This document shows positions 38,867 through 49,972 of a stretch of DNA of 64,000 nt, piece by piece. The stretch comes from Chrysomallon squamiferum (lineage: Eukaryota > Mollusca > Gastropoda > Neomphalida > Peltospiridae). How positions within the stretch are numbered: position 1 is the first letter of the stretch; the number at the start of each line of letters is the position of its first letter. The stretch lies in NCBI GenBank assembly GCA_012295275.1, contig CM022679.1:6303157-6367156 (forward strand). The letters are read 5' to 3'. Below the pieces are notes generated by a model. The model saw only the letters and a list, made by a program, of their open reading frames with translations, was not told the origin of the DNA and searched no databases. A program made the position numbers and the translations under genes.

Positions 38867-41800
38867 ATGAGTGAAGAAATACTCCATAGTGCTTTGGACA
38901 TCATAGATTCTGCTCATTCACAGACTTTCCAGTTATCAGAACTGTTAAACAATCTCCAAGAACTCAAACAACAGGTAAACTGAAATAATTTATGGATTAG
39001 ATATAAGCATGGAAAGACATTATTAATTAATTTTTTGCTGTAAATGTTAATAAAGTAAAATAATAATCTGAAAAAAACAACAAATTTTTGAGAATGAGTG
39101 ACAATGATAACTAATAATGAGGAGTAGAAGTTTGAAAAAGGCTTTATATTACAAAAATACTGTTTAAGAGATTTAATAATTAAAAAATTTGGAACATTAT
39201 TATTACAAAATGTTATTACAGCAGACAAATATTATAAAAACAAATAAACTTTTTATTAGAGGGCTGTTAATAATTCATTTCTTTGAAAATAGTTTTTAAT
39301 ATTGTCTTCAGTTTGTTGCATATAATGAGAACATGTTTACATCAATACATTTTAATATAAACTTATGTGGCAGACATTAAGATGAATAAAATTATGTGTA
39401 AATATTTTTTGTAATTTTTTTATTTTTAATTTTTAATTTAATTTAATTTTTTGGGTTGAAATGATTTCACTTAAGAGAGTATGCCTGCTACCATATGTGA
39501 TTGTTTAATTTTTTAATTTAATTTAATTTTTCAATTTTTTATTTATATGAACATTACCACAAAAAAAGAAAGAAAAGAAGGTATATATAAGCCATCCATG
39601 AGCACAGTAGAGTCACTAAGAAGATTTGAACCTGTCATTTCTATATCTTTAAAATACCAGGTTACAGCCCACTCCTATAGTTAATTGACCAGTGAACAAA
39701 AATACATTATTTTTAAAAATGTACTTTAAAAATCCTGAATAATTTAATTAAATTTTATTTTGGTTGAGATAGGTAAGGAGCAGTGCTGTTGACAGCAGGA
39801 ACAAGATAGAGAGTCATTTTTCTGAATTGAAAACTGCTATTAATGAAGCTCTTGATGTGAAACTAAGGATATTGCAGGATGAGATTAATAAGATTGAAAA
39901 TGAAGCCATGACTCCGTTGACAGCTTGTGAGGAAGTCATACAGCAAGGCATTGACAATGCTGCACTTGTTATGGATGAAGGTTCAGTCTTTGTTTTTATT
40001 GATATTGACTATTAGTTCATGTCTGGGAAATTGTGAATGTGAAAATTTATTTTGTTTAACAGTATCACTAAAATACATGATTTTCTGTCACTGACATATG
40101 GTATTTCTGACATGGTATACAACAGTGAATGAGTGAGTGAATATTTGTTTTATAACACCTAATTTATTTTATAATAAACTGTTGTTAAATGTTAGTTGAC
40201 ATTCATCCTTTACTGTGTAACAATAAAAATAGAGTAAATGTACTAAATCACTATACAGTAGTTCATAAGATGTTTGTTTTTTTATTATTGTTTGAAATAA
40301 TCTCAAATATAGTTTATTTCAAACATTTAAATATATTAAATAATTTTCCTTTTTTTGAATTTGATTTTAAAAAGAAAAAAGAATAGGAGTTGTTTATAAA
40401 TAATTTGATTAAAATTATAATAATTTCTAAATATATTGTTTATTTCTAGGAAAGTCTATACTACAAAATGGACCAGAAAATAGTCTGGAGAAAATGATTA
40501 AATTCAAAGACAACCCTTTGACTAAAAACTTGACAAGGTAATTGCTATCAGCCAACGTTTAGAGTACTGAAAGAGATACATACCAATATAACTTGCAGTA
40601 CTTTTTATATTCCTTGAAATTCAAATGAAAGATTGAGAGAATAATAGACTTTTGTTTTAAATCTTTGTTACATTTCATTTTTATAAGTTAATTTCTTTTC
40701 TTTTTTTTTAATTTGTAAAAACAGACCTGAAAAATTAAGTTATGCTAATTTCAGAGCATTTTTTTCTGCAAACCAGTTATTACATACCATTTATTTCTCC
40801 AAATTAGTTAAAAGACATTAAATATTAATGCTGAGAATTATTCTCTCAAGCACAAATTTTTAATTTAATTCACTTACAAATATTAGTAATATTGTTTGTT
40901 ATAAAATAAATGGTTTTGTGAAACTGATAACTTAACTTTTTAATTTAGTCTTCCAGAAATCCCTTGTCGATCAGCTGTGGCAAATATCACAGTACAGTTA
41001 TCAAATAAACTGCTGAGTCAGATTTCTGAGTTAATACAGAATGAAGGGAGAGTGATTGGGCAGGCACCAGTCACCATTACAGACATTGAAGAGAGACCAG
41101 GCAGCTTGTTAGTTAGATGGAATGAGGTAAAAAAAGATAAAAAAAAAGAAGTCATTTAATAATTTTGATAATGTCTATTGCTTTATAATTTCTTTTACAG
41201 ACTAAATCATATATCCACCTGACAGAAGTGCAGTGCATTTATATATAATTATGTACACAATACATAAATATAGTAATAATTATAGTAATACAGAGAAATG
41301 CAAGCAAACAAATCTATATGTTAATGTTTTTATACATACTTAGCAGATTAACAATGAACTGTTTAAGAATATGCAACATAACCATACATTTATATTTCAC
41401 AATGGTTATCTACAATTCATCAAGCAGATAGGTCATAGTGTTAAATGTCTTAACTTTCTCAATCCTAGTCATCTAATTTTATTTGTAAGACTTGGTTCTC
41501 AGGATCTTAAATAATCTATATTGGATACCATGTTTTAATCTCTAGGTTGATGAAGACACAGATATAACAGAGTTTTGCCTGCAGTATTCATATGGAAACA
41601 TTAAGTCTAATGATGACAAGAAAGCTTCTTTTCACACTGCCTATGTGGGACCAGAAACTTCCTACATTGTTAAACAGTTAAGAACTAACACCTTGTACTC
41701 ATTCCGAGTTGCTGGAAGAACTGATCCTGAATTGCCATGGGACATTTTTAGCATTCCTGTTGCTGCCTCTACAACAATACCTCACTACCGTAAGTCTTCA

Positions 41801-42969
41801 CTTGCATATTATAAGTACAATTTGAATTTTCTTTAAAGAATAAAAAAAAAAGTTTAATGAAAACTGACCAATGTATTATGACATAGATATAAACATTTAT
41901 GTATATTAATATTGTAAACTGATGAATAAAATCATTTGGTGCATAGATAGTTATAAACAGAAAATGTTTTGTTCATATACCTTTAAAAAAAACCTTAAAA
42001 CAGTATTTTTATTGATGTTTCTCAAATAACTTTTTTATTTATAATAATTAAGTGTTCTAAGCTATTTAGATCCATAAAAAAATCTGACTGGGGCTTTTCC
42101 CTATTTTTATTTTAATATTTTATAAAATTATTGTTATGTTACCTCCTTTAGATAATTTGTTGTTCAAAAAATATCTTCAAAAATATGTTTTTTCTTTAGA
42201 ATGGTCACCTGACACTGAAGGATACTCAACAAGCAATGAAGATAAAACTGCTACAAGAACAAATGAGGGTGTCACTTGTGTACTGTATTCCAAAACTGCC
42301 AGTATATCGCCCGGTGAACAAATAACATTTAAAGTTTTAGATGCTGGGGAGAAGTCACTGGGTGATGGAGTTGGGTTAGCCTGGTCAACAGACAACAGAG
42401 AAAGCTTGGTTGGAATTGGCACTGTTTTTGTTAATATAAATGGTACGTGTATGTGTTAAAGTTGAACAAAGGCAAAGTCTTCAGGCAGTGGTATCAAAAA
42501 TAAAATGAAAAAAAACTTCTTAATGGCATTTTTACTTATTTAATATTGTACTATTTTTGTTTGATTCACAGTCTAATAGAAATCGTCATTTTAAATTAAT
42601 TAACATTTACTTAAATACATTTAACATGTATATATATATTTTACATATATATTTAATTTTCTTGAATATATTATTTCAGGTTATGTTTTTGTTGATGGTT
42701 TGGAAATGAAAATGCGATTACCTCCCTTGACAAAAGGGTCTACCCTGACTTTCCAGACTGAACCTCTACCTAATGGTAAAGTTAGAATTCTTGTTCAGAT
42801 AAAAGACAAAGAAATGGCATTTGACTGGACAATACAACAACCTGTTGACCTTTTGAATTTTGCTGGACTTCCACAGATGGGTTTTCCTTTGCAGAGACAA
42901 GCTTCTGCAAATCAGATGTTTTTTGCACTGAAGTTTAGTCATGAGTACTGGAAAATCAGTGTTGAATAA
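38867..42969 (+). CDS. CRLF3: Cytokine receptor-like factor 3
   Basis: Seven coding exons (38867-38974, 39773-39980, 40450-40537, 40949-41126, 41546-41789, 42200-42442, 42680-42969) join in frame to 452 residues; human CRLF3 is 442. The N-terminus is a coiled coil (about 1-105) with the family-typical spacing of SRNKIESHFSELK and PLTACEEVIQQGI. A linker SLPEIPCRSAV follows, then one fibronectin type III domain (about 165-275, PGSLLVRW and YSFRVAGR), then a SPRY-like C-terminal domain (about 280-452, WSPDTEGYS, VFVDGLEM, FDW). CRLF3 is a conserved intracellular or membrane-associated orphan receptor-like protein; in insects it has been linked to erythropoietin-induced neuroprotection. The WSxWS box appears as WDIFS (259-263). 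AATAAA sits at 42996-43001. Exon 2's donor, GTTCAG, is weak but required. Confidence 0.95.
39580..39690 (-). repeat. Possible tRNA-derived SINE relic in CRLF3 intron 1
   Basis: On the minus strand, GGTTCAAATC (39632-39623) fits a pol III B box and is preceded by a tRNA-like stretch (GGGCTGTAACCTGGTATTTT) with a degraded A box. The 3' part ends in CTACTGTGCTCATGG. Confidence 0.35.
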
Positions 42970-45479
42970 CACTTTTATTACTTAGTTGGTTGCTGAATAA
43001 AAACTTTTATTTATAAAAATATTTTTATTTTTGGCACTGAAGAAAATAATGCTACACTTAAAATTGAAACTTTAAATTGTTACTTCAACAGAAATCATGG
43101 CACACATTCTTATTAATACAATATTTTTTCAGAAATAATTTATGAAGAATTTTGGGCTGGGGAGGAGTATTGTTTTTTTGTGGTGGGGCTTAGTGATAGA
43201 ACCAAAATTCTGGATTTCTTTGTTTTTATTTTCTTTCCAGCATGTAATGTATTTGTTATAAGTAATAAACATTCTGGACAACAGTGTTAAGAAATCAGAT
43301 AGATTTATTAAGCAACTGCTTAGATAACTTGATAACTATAATGGTAAATGTTAAACCTTATCAAATAATCTTATCCACTTATTTTGTAGTGCGTGTGTGT
43401 GTGTGCTTGCAAAGGATATAATTATATGTAGTAATTCTACACTTCTACTGGATCTTTTAAAATTATTATTTTGGTGTGTGTCATCCAATTTCAATATCGT
43501 TTGTGATCTGGTTTGCCATCATAATGGAAAAGAAAACTGTTTTTCACAAGATGTTTCTATCTTACCTCATTATTCTGTGTTTATCTTCATTTTTCATGCA
43601 GTGTATGTCTTAAATAATTTGTGTAAATAGATAATTGTGTTGTCTTTCTCCCACATCCCTTCTTTTTCTGAAATTTTACTTTTCATTTATTGAAATAATT
43701 TATGTATAAGACCTTTGGTTTGTGTTTTTCTGTGCTGATACTTTTCTCTTGTTTTTTCAAACGATCTCATACATCCATATAATACTTGACCTTTGTTGTT
43801 GTCCCACTGAATAATAACATCCATTCAATGATATGCACGAATCTGGGGGTTTTTTATTTAAAAATTATCTTTAGTTTGATATCATTTTATCTAAATTGTT
43901 ACTGCATTAATATGCTACTTGTACATATCTAAACTTTGTTAGCTACCGTCCTGGTTATTACAATATACAATCTATTCTGGTTTTAAATGCAGCTTGTTAT
44001 AAATAGTTCACTGATGGTTATTTTAAGTTGAAATACAGATTTTTTACATTTTTATGCAATGTTTGATAAGTAAGCATTAATTATTTTTACCATTGCAAGA
44101 TTTGGTTAAATTTGCAAATAAAACTGAAATGAATTTTCATTTCTGATTATAAAAGACAATAAAGATAATTGTCCATAAACATTTGTTTCACATTGGTATA
44201 AACAAATTTAAATACTTTCAGAGGAAATAAAGTGTATAGACATGTAAAAATGATAATATAAATTATTTCCAAAACTTTCATTTTAAAATTTGATTTAAAA
44301 AAAATAATTCCATGTAATTAAATGTTAAAACTGATATTCTGTTAAAGTTCACAACTGTTGGATTCTACTTTTTAAATCATTTGTTACATATATTGTATAT
44401 TCTGCAAATGTTAATATCTAAAATCTCAGATATTTTATGCAGGCTTGTTCACATAATTTCAGATTTGTCATATGCTGTGATATCCTGAATATTTATCATA
44501 AAACAAATTGAATCTACTTATTAAGCTGAGCTATTTTAAGACATTGGATTATCATGTTATATATTTTTCATGGATTGGATATTAATTAAAATGGTTATCT
44601 GCAATACAGAATGTTTTGTCATTATAATGGATATACAGAGAACAGAAAAATGATTTTTTTAATTTCTATTGCAAACTGTTTTAAAATGACTTAAGAGTTT
44701 TATTCCATTGTTGTTCCACAATATTGCTAATCAGTGTCATTAACACATAAATGGAAAAATATTTTTATAATGCACTGTTATTTCCTTGAATATATCTTGC
44801 AACTATTTTTGATAATGCACAGCATGATTTTTATTTACATCCCAGACATTTTTATTAACCTTTCTCAAACTGGATAAAAAGTATTTTCAATGGGCGGTCT
44901 GTTTAGGAAGCAAATATCTATAAATATTAGATAATTTGTCTTTTCAAAGAAAATCTCAACCTGTATGATAATGAATTTTTATATATTTATTTAATTTTTT
45001 ATTTTTTATTTTTTTTAAATTCAATTATGAAAAAATAAAAAAAAATAAAAATTCTTTACAGTATTGCATTTTATTTGTTAAGTTTTAGTTAAGTGTATTT
45101 TGTCCAAAGATAATGCATTTCCTAGTCACTTGATTTAAAATTTTATCCGAGTACAAATTTGGAATAACAGGAAAAGAACAGGTCTTTCAATCCTGACATC
45201 ATATCCTTTTTGAATAAAACATTTTGTGTTAACTGTTAATATAGTCTGTTGTATTATACCCCAAAGTTCTTATCAAAATGTATATAATTCAGGGAAGTGG
45301 AAAGTTTATTTGCTCATTAATAAAAATATCTTGAAATTAAAGTATTTTGTTGTTTGTTGCTAAATTTTATATTAGTGAGACAAATTAACTGATTATTTAA
45401 TATATTGCTCAACATCTTTCAATATTAAATTTTATTAAACAATGTGAAAATAAAACCATTGCCACCAGCTGATGGACCA

Positions 45480-45590
45480 CTCTCTTTAGCAGCAACAGAT
45501 TTGTTGTATACACATTCCTACAGGCAGAAAATATTTAAGTCTTCAATAAACCATTTGTGATAGTAATCAAACAACCCTGTATCTTAAAAG
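45480..45590 (-). repeat. Relic of the dispersed repeat
   Basis: TTAGCAGCAACAGATTTGTT, then ACATTCCTACAGGCAG, then AAGTCTTCAATAAACCATTT; same landmark order as 28155-28290. Confidence 0.55.
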
Positions 45591-46145
45591 GTTAAGTAAT
45601 AAGGTGTGCCTAATGGTTTGAAGTTTATCTTCAATAATGACTTAATTGCCTAATTTGCTTTCTTGGCTAGTATTTGTATATAGTTTTGGTTGTGGCAGTA
45701 ATTTAATACATTTTTTTAGCATATGTCAAGACATTTCAATTAATGTCCATTGATGCATTTATCATTATTCTTAATTCCTTGTTAGCAGACTGGATGCATT
45801 AATACATTTATCATTTAACTTGTGTTTTGGAAGATTTAATTGTTACTTAAACTAACATTTTTAATGTGCCATGCTTCACTGTGACAAAACTAAATGCACT
45901 AACTCAGTACATTTAATCTTTACTTCTATGGCAACATTCCAGGGATAATACTTCTTGGATTAAATAATTTTATTTTCAAACAGGTTCCCAGAAGTATTGA
46001 ACTACATAATTATATGGATACTCTCACACACATATATACTCGTATGTAGATAAATAAATGCACATACACATTAGTTTTTATTTTTACTTTTCTTTATTGT
46101 TTGCATGTCTCTTTGTTTCAAAAAATATATACATTTATCATACTA

Positions 46146-46261
46146 CAGGTACTGAACCAATTATCCAGATTCCTTGGGGCCTGTGGCATTCCAGATTTCT
46201 GGATTTTGTTGGAATACATATATAATTAGGCATAAACACCAGATAATTGGTCTAGTACCTG
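46146..46261. mobile_element. MITE of the Tc1/mariner-pogo kind, 116 bp
   Basis: The ends are near-perfect inverted repeats: CAGGTACTGAACCAATTATC on the left against GATAATTGGTCTAGTACCTG on the right (one short mismatch). TA lies on both sides (46144-46145 and 46262-46263), fitting the TA target duplication of Tc1/mariner and pogo elements. The ATTATCCAGATT phrase behind the left end recalls pogo/Tigger termini. It has no coding capacity, so it would need a transposase from elsewhere. Confidence 0.75.
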
Positions 46262-47273
46262 TATATACATGTAATTTCTTTATCTTTTGAAATTAGAATA
46301 TCTGAATCAAGAATAATGTTACGTTTATATGTCTACTCTTTTTTTTACGTGTATGTGTGATCATATGAATCAGTACATATATCATTATATGTCTATAGTA
46401 AATACAGGGCAATTCTCTTTGTAAAAGCCTTTCATCATTATTCTTATTGTTGTTTATACTACAAAGACATTATATTTGTTACTATCAACAACAATGCTAT
46501 ATTTATAATGGCTACATTTTATACTTTTATTGTATGCAGTTAATGTGTTATAGGTCTGTAATTTATTTATTTATTGAAAATAGTATTACTGAATCAAGTA
46601 CAATGTTATGTTTATAATGTCTACATATTTTAGAAATATGTGTATCACATGACGGTTTAAATATATTTATATCTCCATGGCTTCATGTAGAAAATTGTCT
46701 TCATTAACATTAATCAGCTACCATTATTACGCTATTATTGAAAATGACATTATATATATATTAATAAAAAAAATAATTCTTACAGAAATAAAGATATTGC
46801 AACCAATCTGCAGCTGAAGGATAAAATTATCTTGTAATCATTCAGTGGAGAGAAAAATATATTTTAGCCAAACCTGTAATCTGTACCAATAAATCAGTTA
46901 TATTACTGCTTAACCCACCGGGCAGTGGTGAGATCAAATAGTTAAAACTTCTTAAGTATGTTCAACATTTAATTTCTGAACACATGTAGAAAAGAACTGA
47001 TTCTGAAAAATATGTACCTGAGTAAATCAAATTACAGTCAGTGATCTAAAGAATTATTTGTGTTTTGTACAAGTGAACCTACCCTTAATAATAAAATTTA
47101 GGGTAAAATGGCATTTCAGTCAACAAAAGCAGCTGGTAATGTCTATCTGATACATCCGATTTAAAACACAGAGCAAGGATTTAAAGACATGTCTCTCAGT
47201 TTCAACACACATCTGATATCCTTGTTTGGAAAATAATTGTTTTCTTTCCATGTACCAGGTTACTCCAATTCAC

Positions 47274-49090
47274 TCAGCCAGAGCAACCTCTACATCCACA
47301 GTGAATGCACTCAACTATCTTCCCCTGTTAAAAGATAAAAATGTTAAAATAACATACTAGTTATAAGGATATTTTGTTTATGTTTATTAATGTAATTTTT
47401 TAATCTCTCTGAAACAGTGTTATATCAACAGCTACAGCATGGAGTTTTCTGCCTTCGTGAGTGTTCTAAATAAAAATTTACCAGTCTGAGGAACCCTGGA
47501 TCATTTCACAGTATACGGTGGACTACTTCCCATTACAATGAGTATGCAATAGTTAAAACAATAGTTAAAACTGAATCTTTTTTAAAAAGTAGCCCATGAT
47601 GTGGTAGCAGCAGTAGTTTGTTCTCTTTATTTCATGGTTACAATAACATGTATATAACTAATACCTAATAACCAGTAATATAAAGCAGTTACAGTTCTTT
47701 ATACATTAATTTAAACTTAGTAATCAAATTGTTACAAATTTTTTACTAAATATTTAAAACATATATACTGATAATTAATTATGTTTAACAGAATAAAAGT
47801 AAAGATTTAAGCACATATTTTTCTCATCTTTATGATATGCAGTTTATAACACAATATTCAAAGTATAAAGGAACTTTTCTTTTTTTAAATCAAACACTGA
47901 CAGCACCGTTTGCTTCTATATCTATATCAGATTAATTTTTAAAAACTTACTGTTTCCAATTTACTTTTTGGCACTCTACAGATACAGTTAGTTCCAAAGT
48001 TTGTGTCTCTTGTTTGTATACATCGAAGGCAGCAGAGATTTTCATAACCTGGTTTCTTCCATTTAGCTATTAAATTTTTATCTGCAATATTTTCCTTCAG
48101 ACAGTATTCATACAGTTCTGTAAAATATCCATAATAATAAAACTAAATCTGTACATCTTTACATCTCATACATGTTCTAAAATTTAAACTGCCTTATAAA
48201 ATACTGGTTCATTACTACATATATACATTCTATACTGAAATGTAAAACAGGACACTCAAGTTTTTTAATTTTTACCAAATTAATTACAGAACCTAACACA
48301 AATGATAAAACTACTTAAACTGCATTCAAAGTAACTAGATAAAATATTTCCAAAACAAAACACCAACTGGAAGATTTTATTTTTCATAGATGATTTTCAT
48401 TTTATTTACTATTTAGAGTTCTAATAAAAGCTTTAATAATATTAAATTAACAAATAAATAAAATTTTCAAAAACAATTATTAGTGATTGTTTAAAATACT
48501 GGAAGTTGAACGACAATGACTAACCTCGGCTAATTGCTTTCCTTCTGTAAAAAAGATCAAATATATATCTTGACTTCTGATGGTGCAGTCGAAATATTGG
48601 CCACATAGCTTCTACTTTCCTCTTCCCTTCATGAGGCTCTGTCTCCGCTACAAAATACGCCAAACAATATAATTACTTATTTTATTACATGGAAACTTTG
48701 AAGAAAAACAATGCATTATGATAATAATTTTAAAAATTACATCAAAGTTTGAAATACAAAAACATCTTCTAACAACTAAAAATAGATTATTTTGAAAATG
48801 GATGTCAATAATATAGATAATGTTTAGAAGCTATTTTGATTAAATAATATAAAAAATCTGGGGCTATCGCTATGCTTATTCATGAAATTGTTGATGGCAC
48901 GAAAATTCAATTATGTCGAAAACATGGTCTGAAATGCTAAACATTATGATCACAAAATCATGAAAATGTAATATATAAATTATTATTTTTATAAACCTTC
49001 TCGCATTTTCTGATCAAGTTCATCAATAGTTGGTTCTATCAGTTCCCACCCATCTGGTGGGGGTTTCCTACTTCTCTTTACTTTCGGCAT
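47274..49090 (-). CDS. BUD31: BUD31 homologue (G10 protein), spliceosome component
   Basis: Four coding exons on the minus strand (49090-48997, 48647-48525, 48117-47951, 47324-47274) join in frame to exactly 144 residues, the length of human BUD31. The start [20 protein letters not shown] and the middle [19 protein letters not shown] are almost unchanged from the human protein. The zinc-binding cysteines are all present: CCLRC, NCICRVP and the end [14 protein letters not shown]31 is part of the pre-mRNA splicing machinery, in the NineTeen-related group that stays in the activated spliceosome. The gene is divergent from PDAP1, with 882 bp between the start codons. Splice sites are canonical; exon 4 encodes only 16 residues. 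Confidence 0.98.
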
Positions 49091-49578
49091 AGTTTTTAAT
49101 ATTTCTTAAATGAAAAAAAATCTATCTTAAACCAAACACAGGAACTTGTCGCGAGATTTCAACGGATTATCTCGTGTGAACACCTGGTGGGTTCTTTAAA
49201 AAGCCGGACTTTAAAAATGTTATTTATTTCCCCAATAGAAGTAGTTTTACGATTAATCGAAATATATACTTATTTAAATAAAATAAAATGAATGAATTAA
49301 TGAAGAAGAAGAATATAAAAATATAAGTATAATAAAACAAATTTAAAAATTAATAATAATACAAAAATAAATAAAATAAAATAAATAAATATACATCTGA
49401 TAAGCAAATCTGTATTTTCCGCAAGGAATAACTACTTAAATTAAAAATTTATTGGGATTTCAAATTTGTTTATAGTGAAGAAATATCTCTTTTAATACGA
49501 ATGTGTGAATCGTAATTCAGTTTACTTTGGGATAATTCACACATAAATAAATTAAAGTTTGATAATAATATATATTTA

Positions 49579-49609
<31 letters not shown>

Positions 49610-49972
49610 TATAGAAATCATATACAAAGTAATGTATATTTATTTATTTATTATTACTATTACTATTAGTAGTAGTAGTAGTATTTAATCAGTTTCAAAT
49701 TACCATTTAGTAACTTATTAATTAATTAATTTATTTTTATCTCATTTTATTTATTTATTTACCTATCTACCTGTGACCTTAAACAGAGTCAACAATAACT
49801 TATTTAACAGGGAACAAATCTTTTGAACCACGACTGGTTTCTTGTTGGATATCGCTTTAGATTATTTATAAAATGTACTGTAAGATAGCCTACTGAGAAC
49901 GGTTAATAGTATTTAGCTCCGCACCCAGCCTGCAATAGTGTGTTTTTAGATTGATTTCCAGAAAACTGAACA
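49091..49972. promoter_or_regulatory. Shared upstream region of BUD31 (minus) and PDAP1 (plus)
   Basis: Two CpG-containing ends flank an AT-rich middle with (AAT)n at 49580-49608 and (AGT)n near 49668-49683. The BUD31 side has TCGCGAGA at 49149-49156, which on the minus strand is TCTCGCGA, 59 bp before the BUD31 start codon; this is the core of the motif bound by BANP at promoters of essential animal genes. A partial ATCTCGTG follows near 49170. The PDAP1 side (49900-49970) is GC-richer. At 882 bp it may be one bidirectional promoter or two close ones. Confidence 0.5.

Larger units (their letters stand above)
42970..47273. other. Convergent spacer between CRLF3 and BUD31
   Basis: Contains the CRLF3 3' end (AATAAA at 42996-43001), a repeat relic at 45480-45590, a short inverted-repeat transposon at 46146-46261 and otherwise AT-rich unique DNA. 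No coding exon or RNA gene recognised. Confidence 0.5.
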
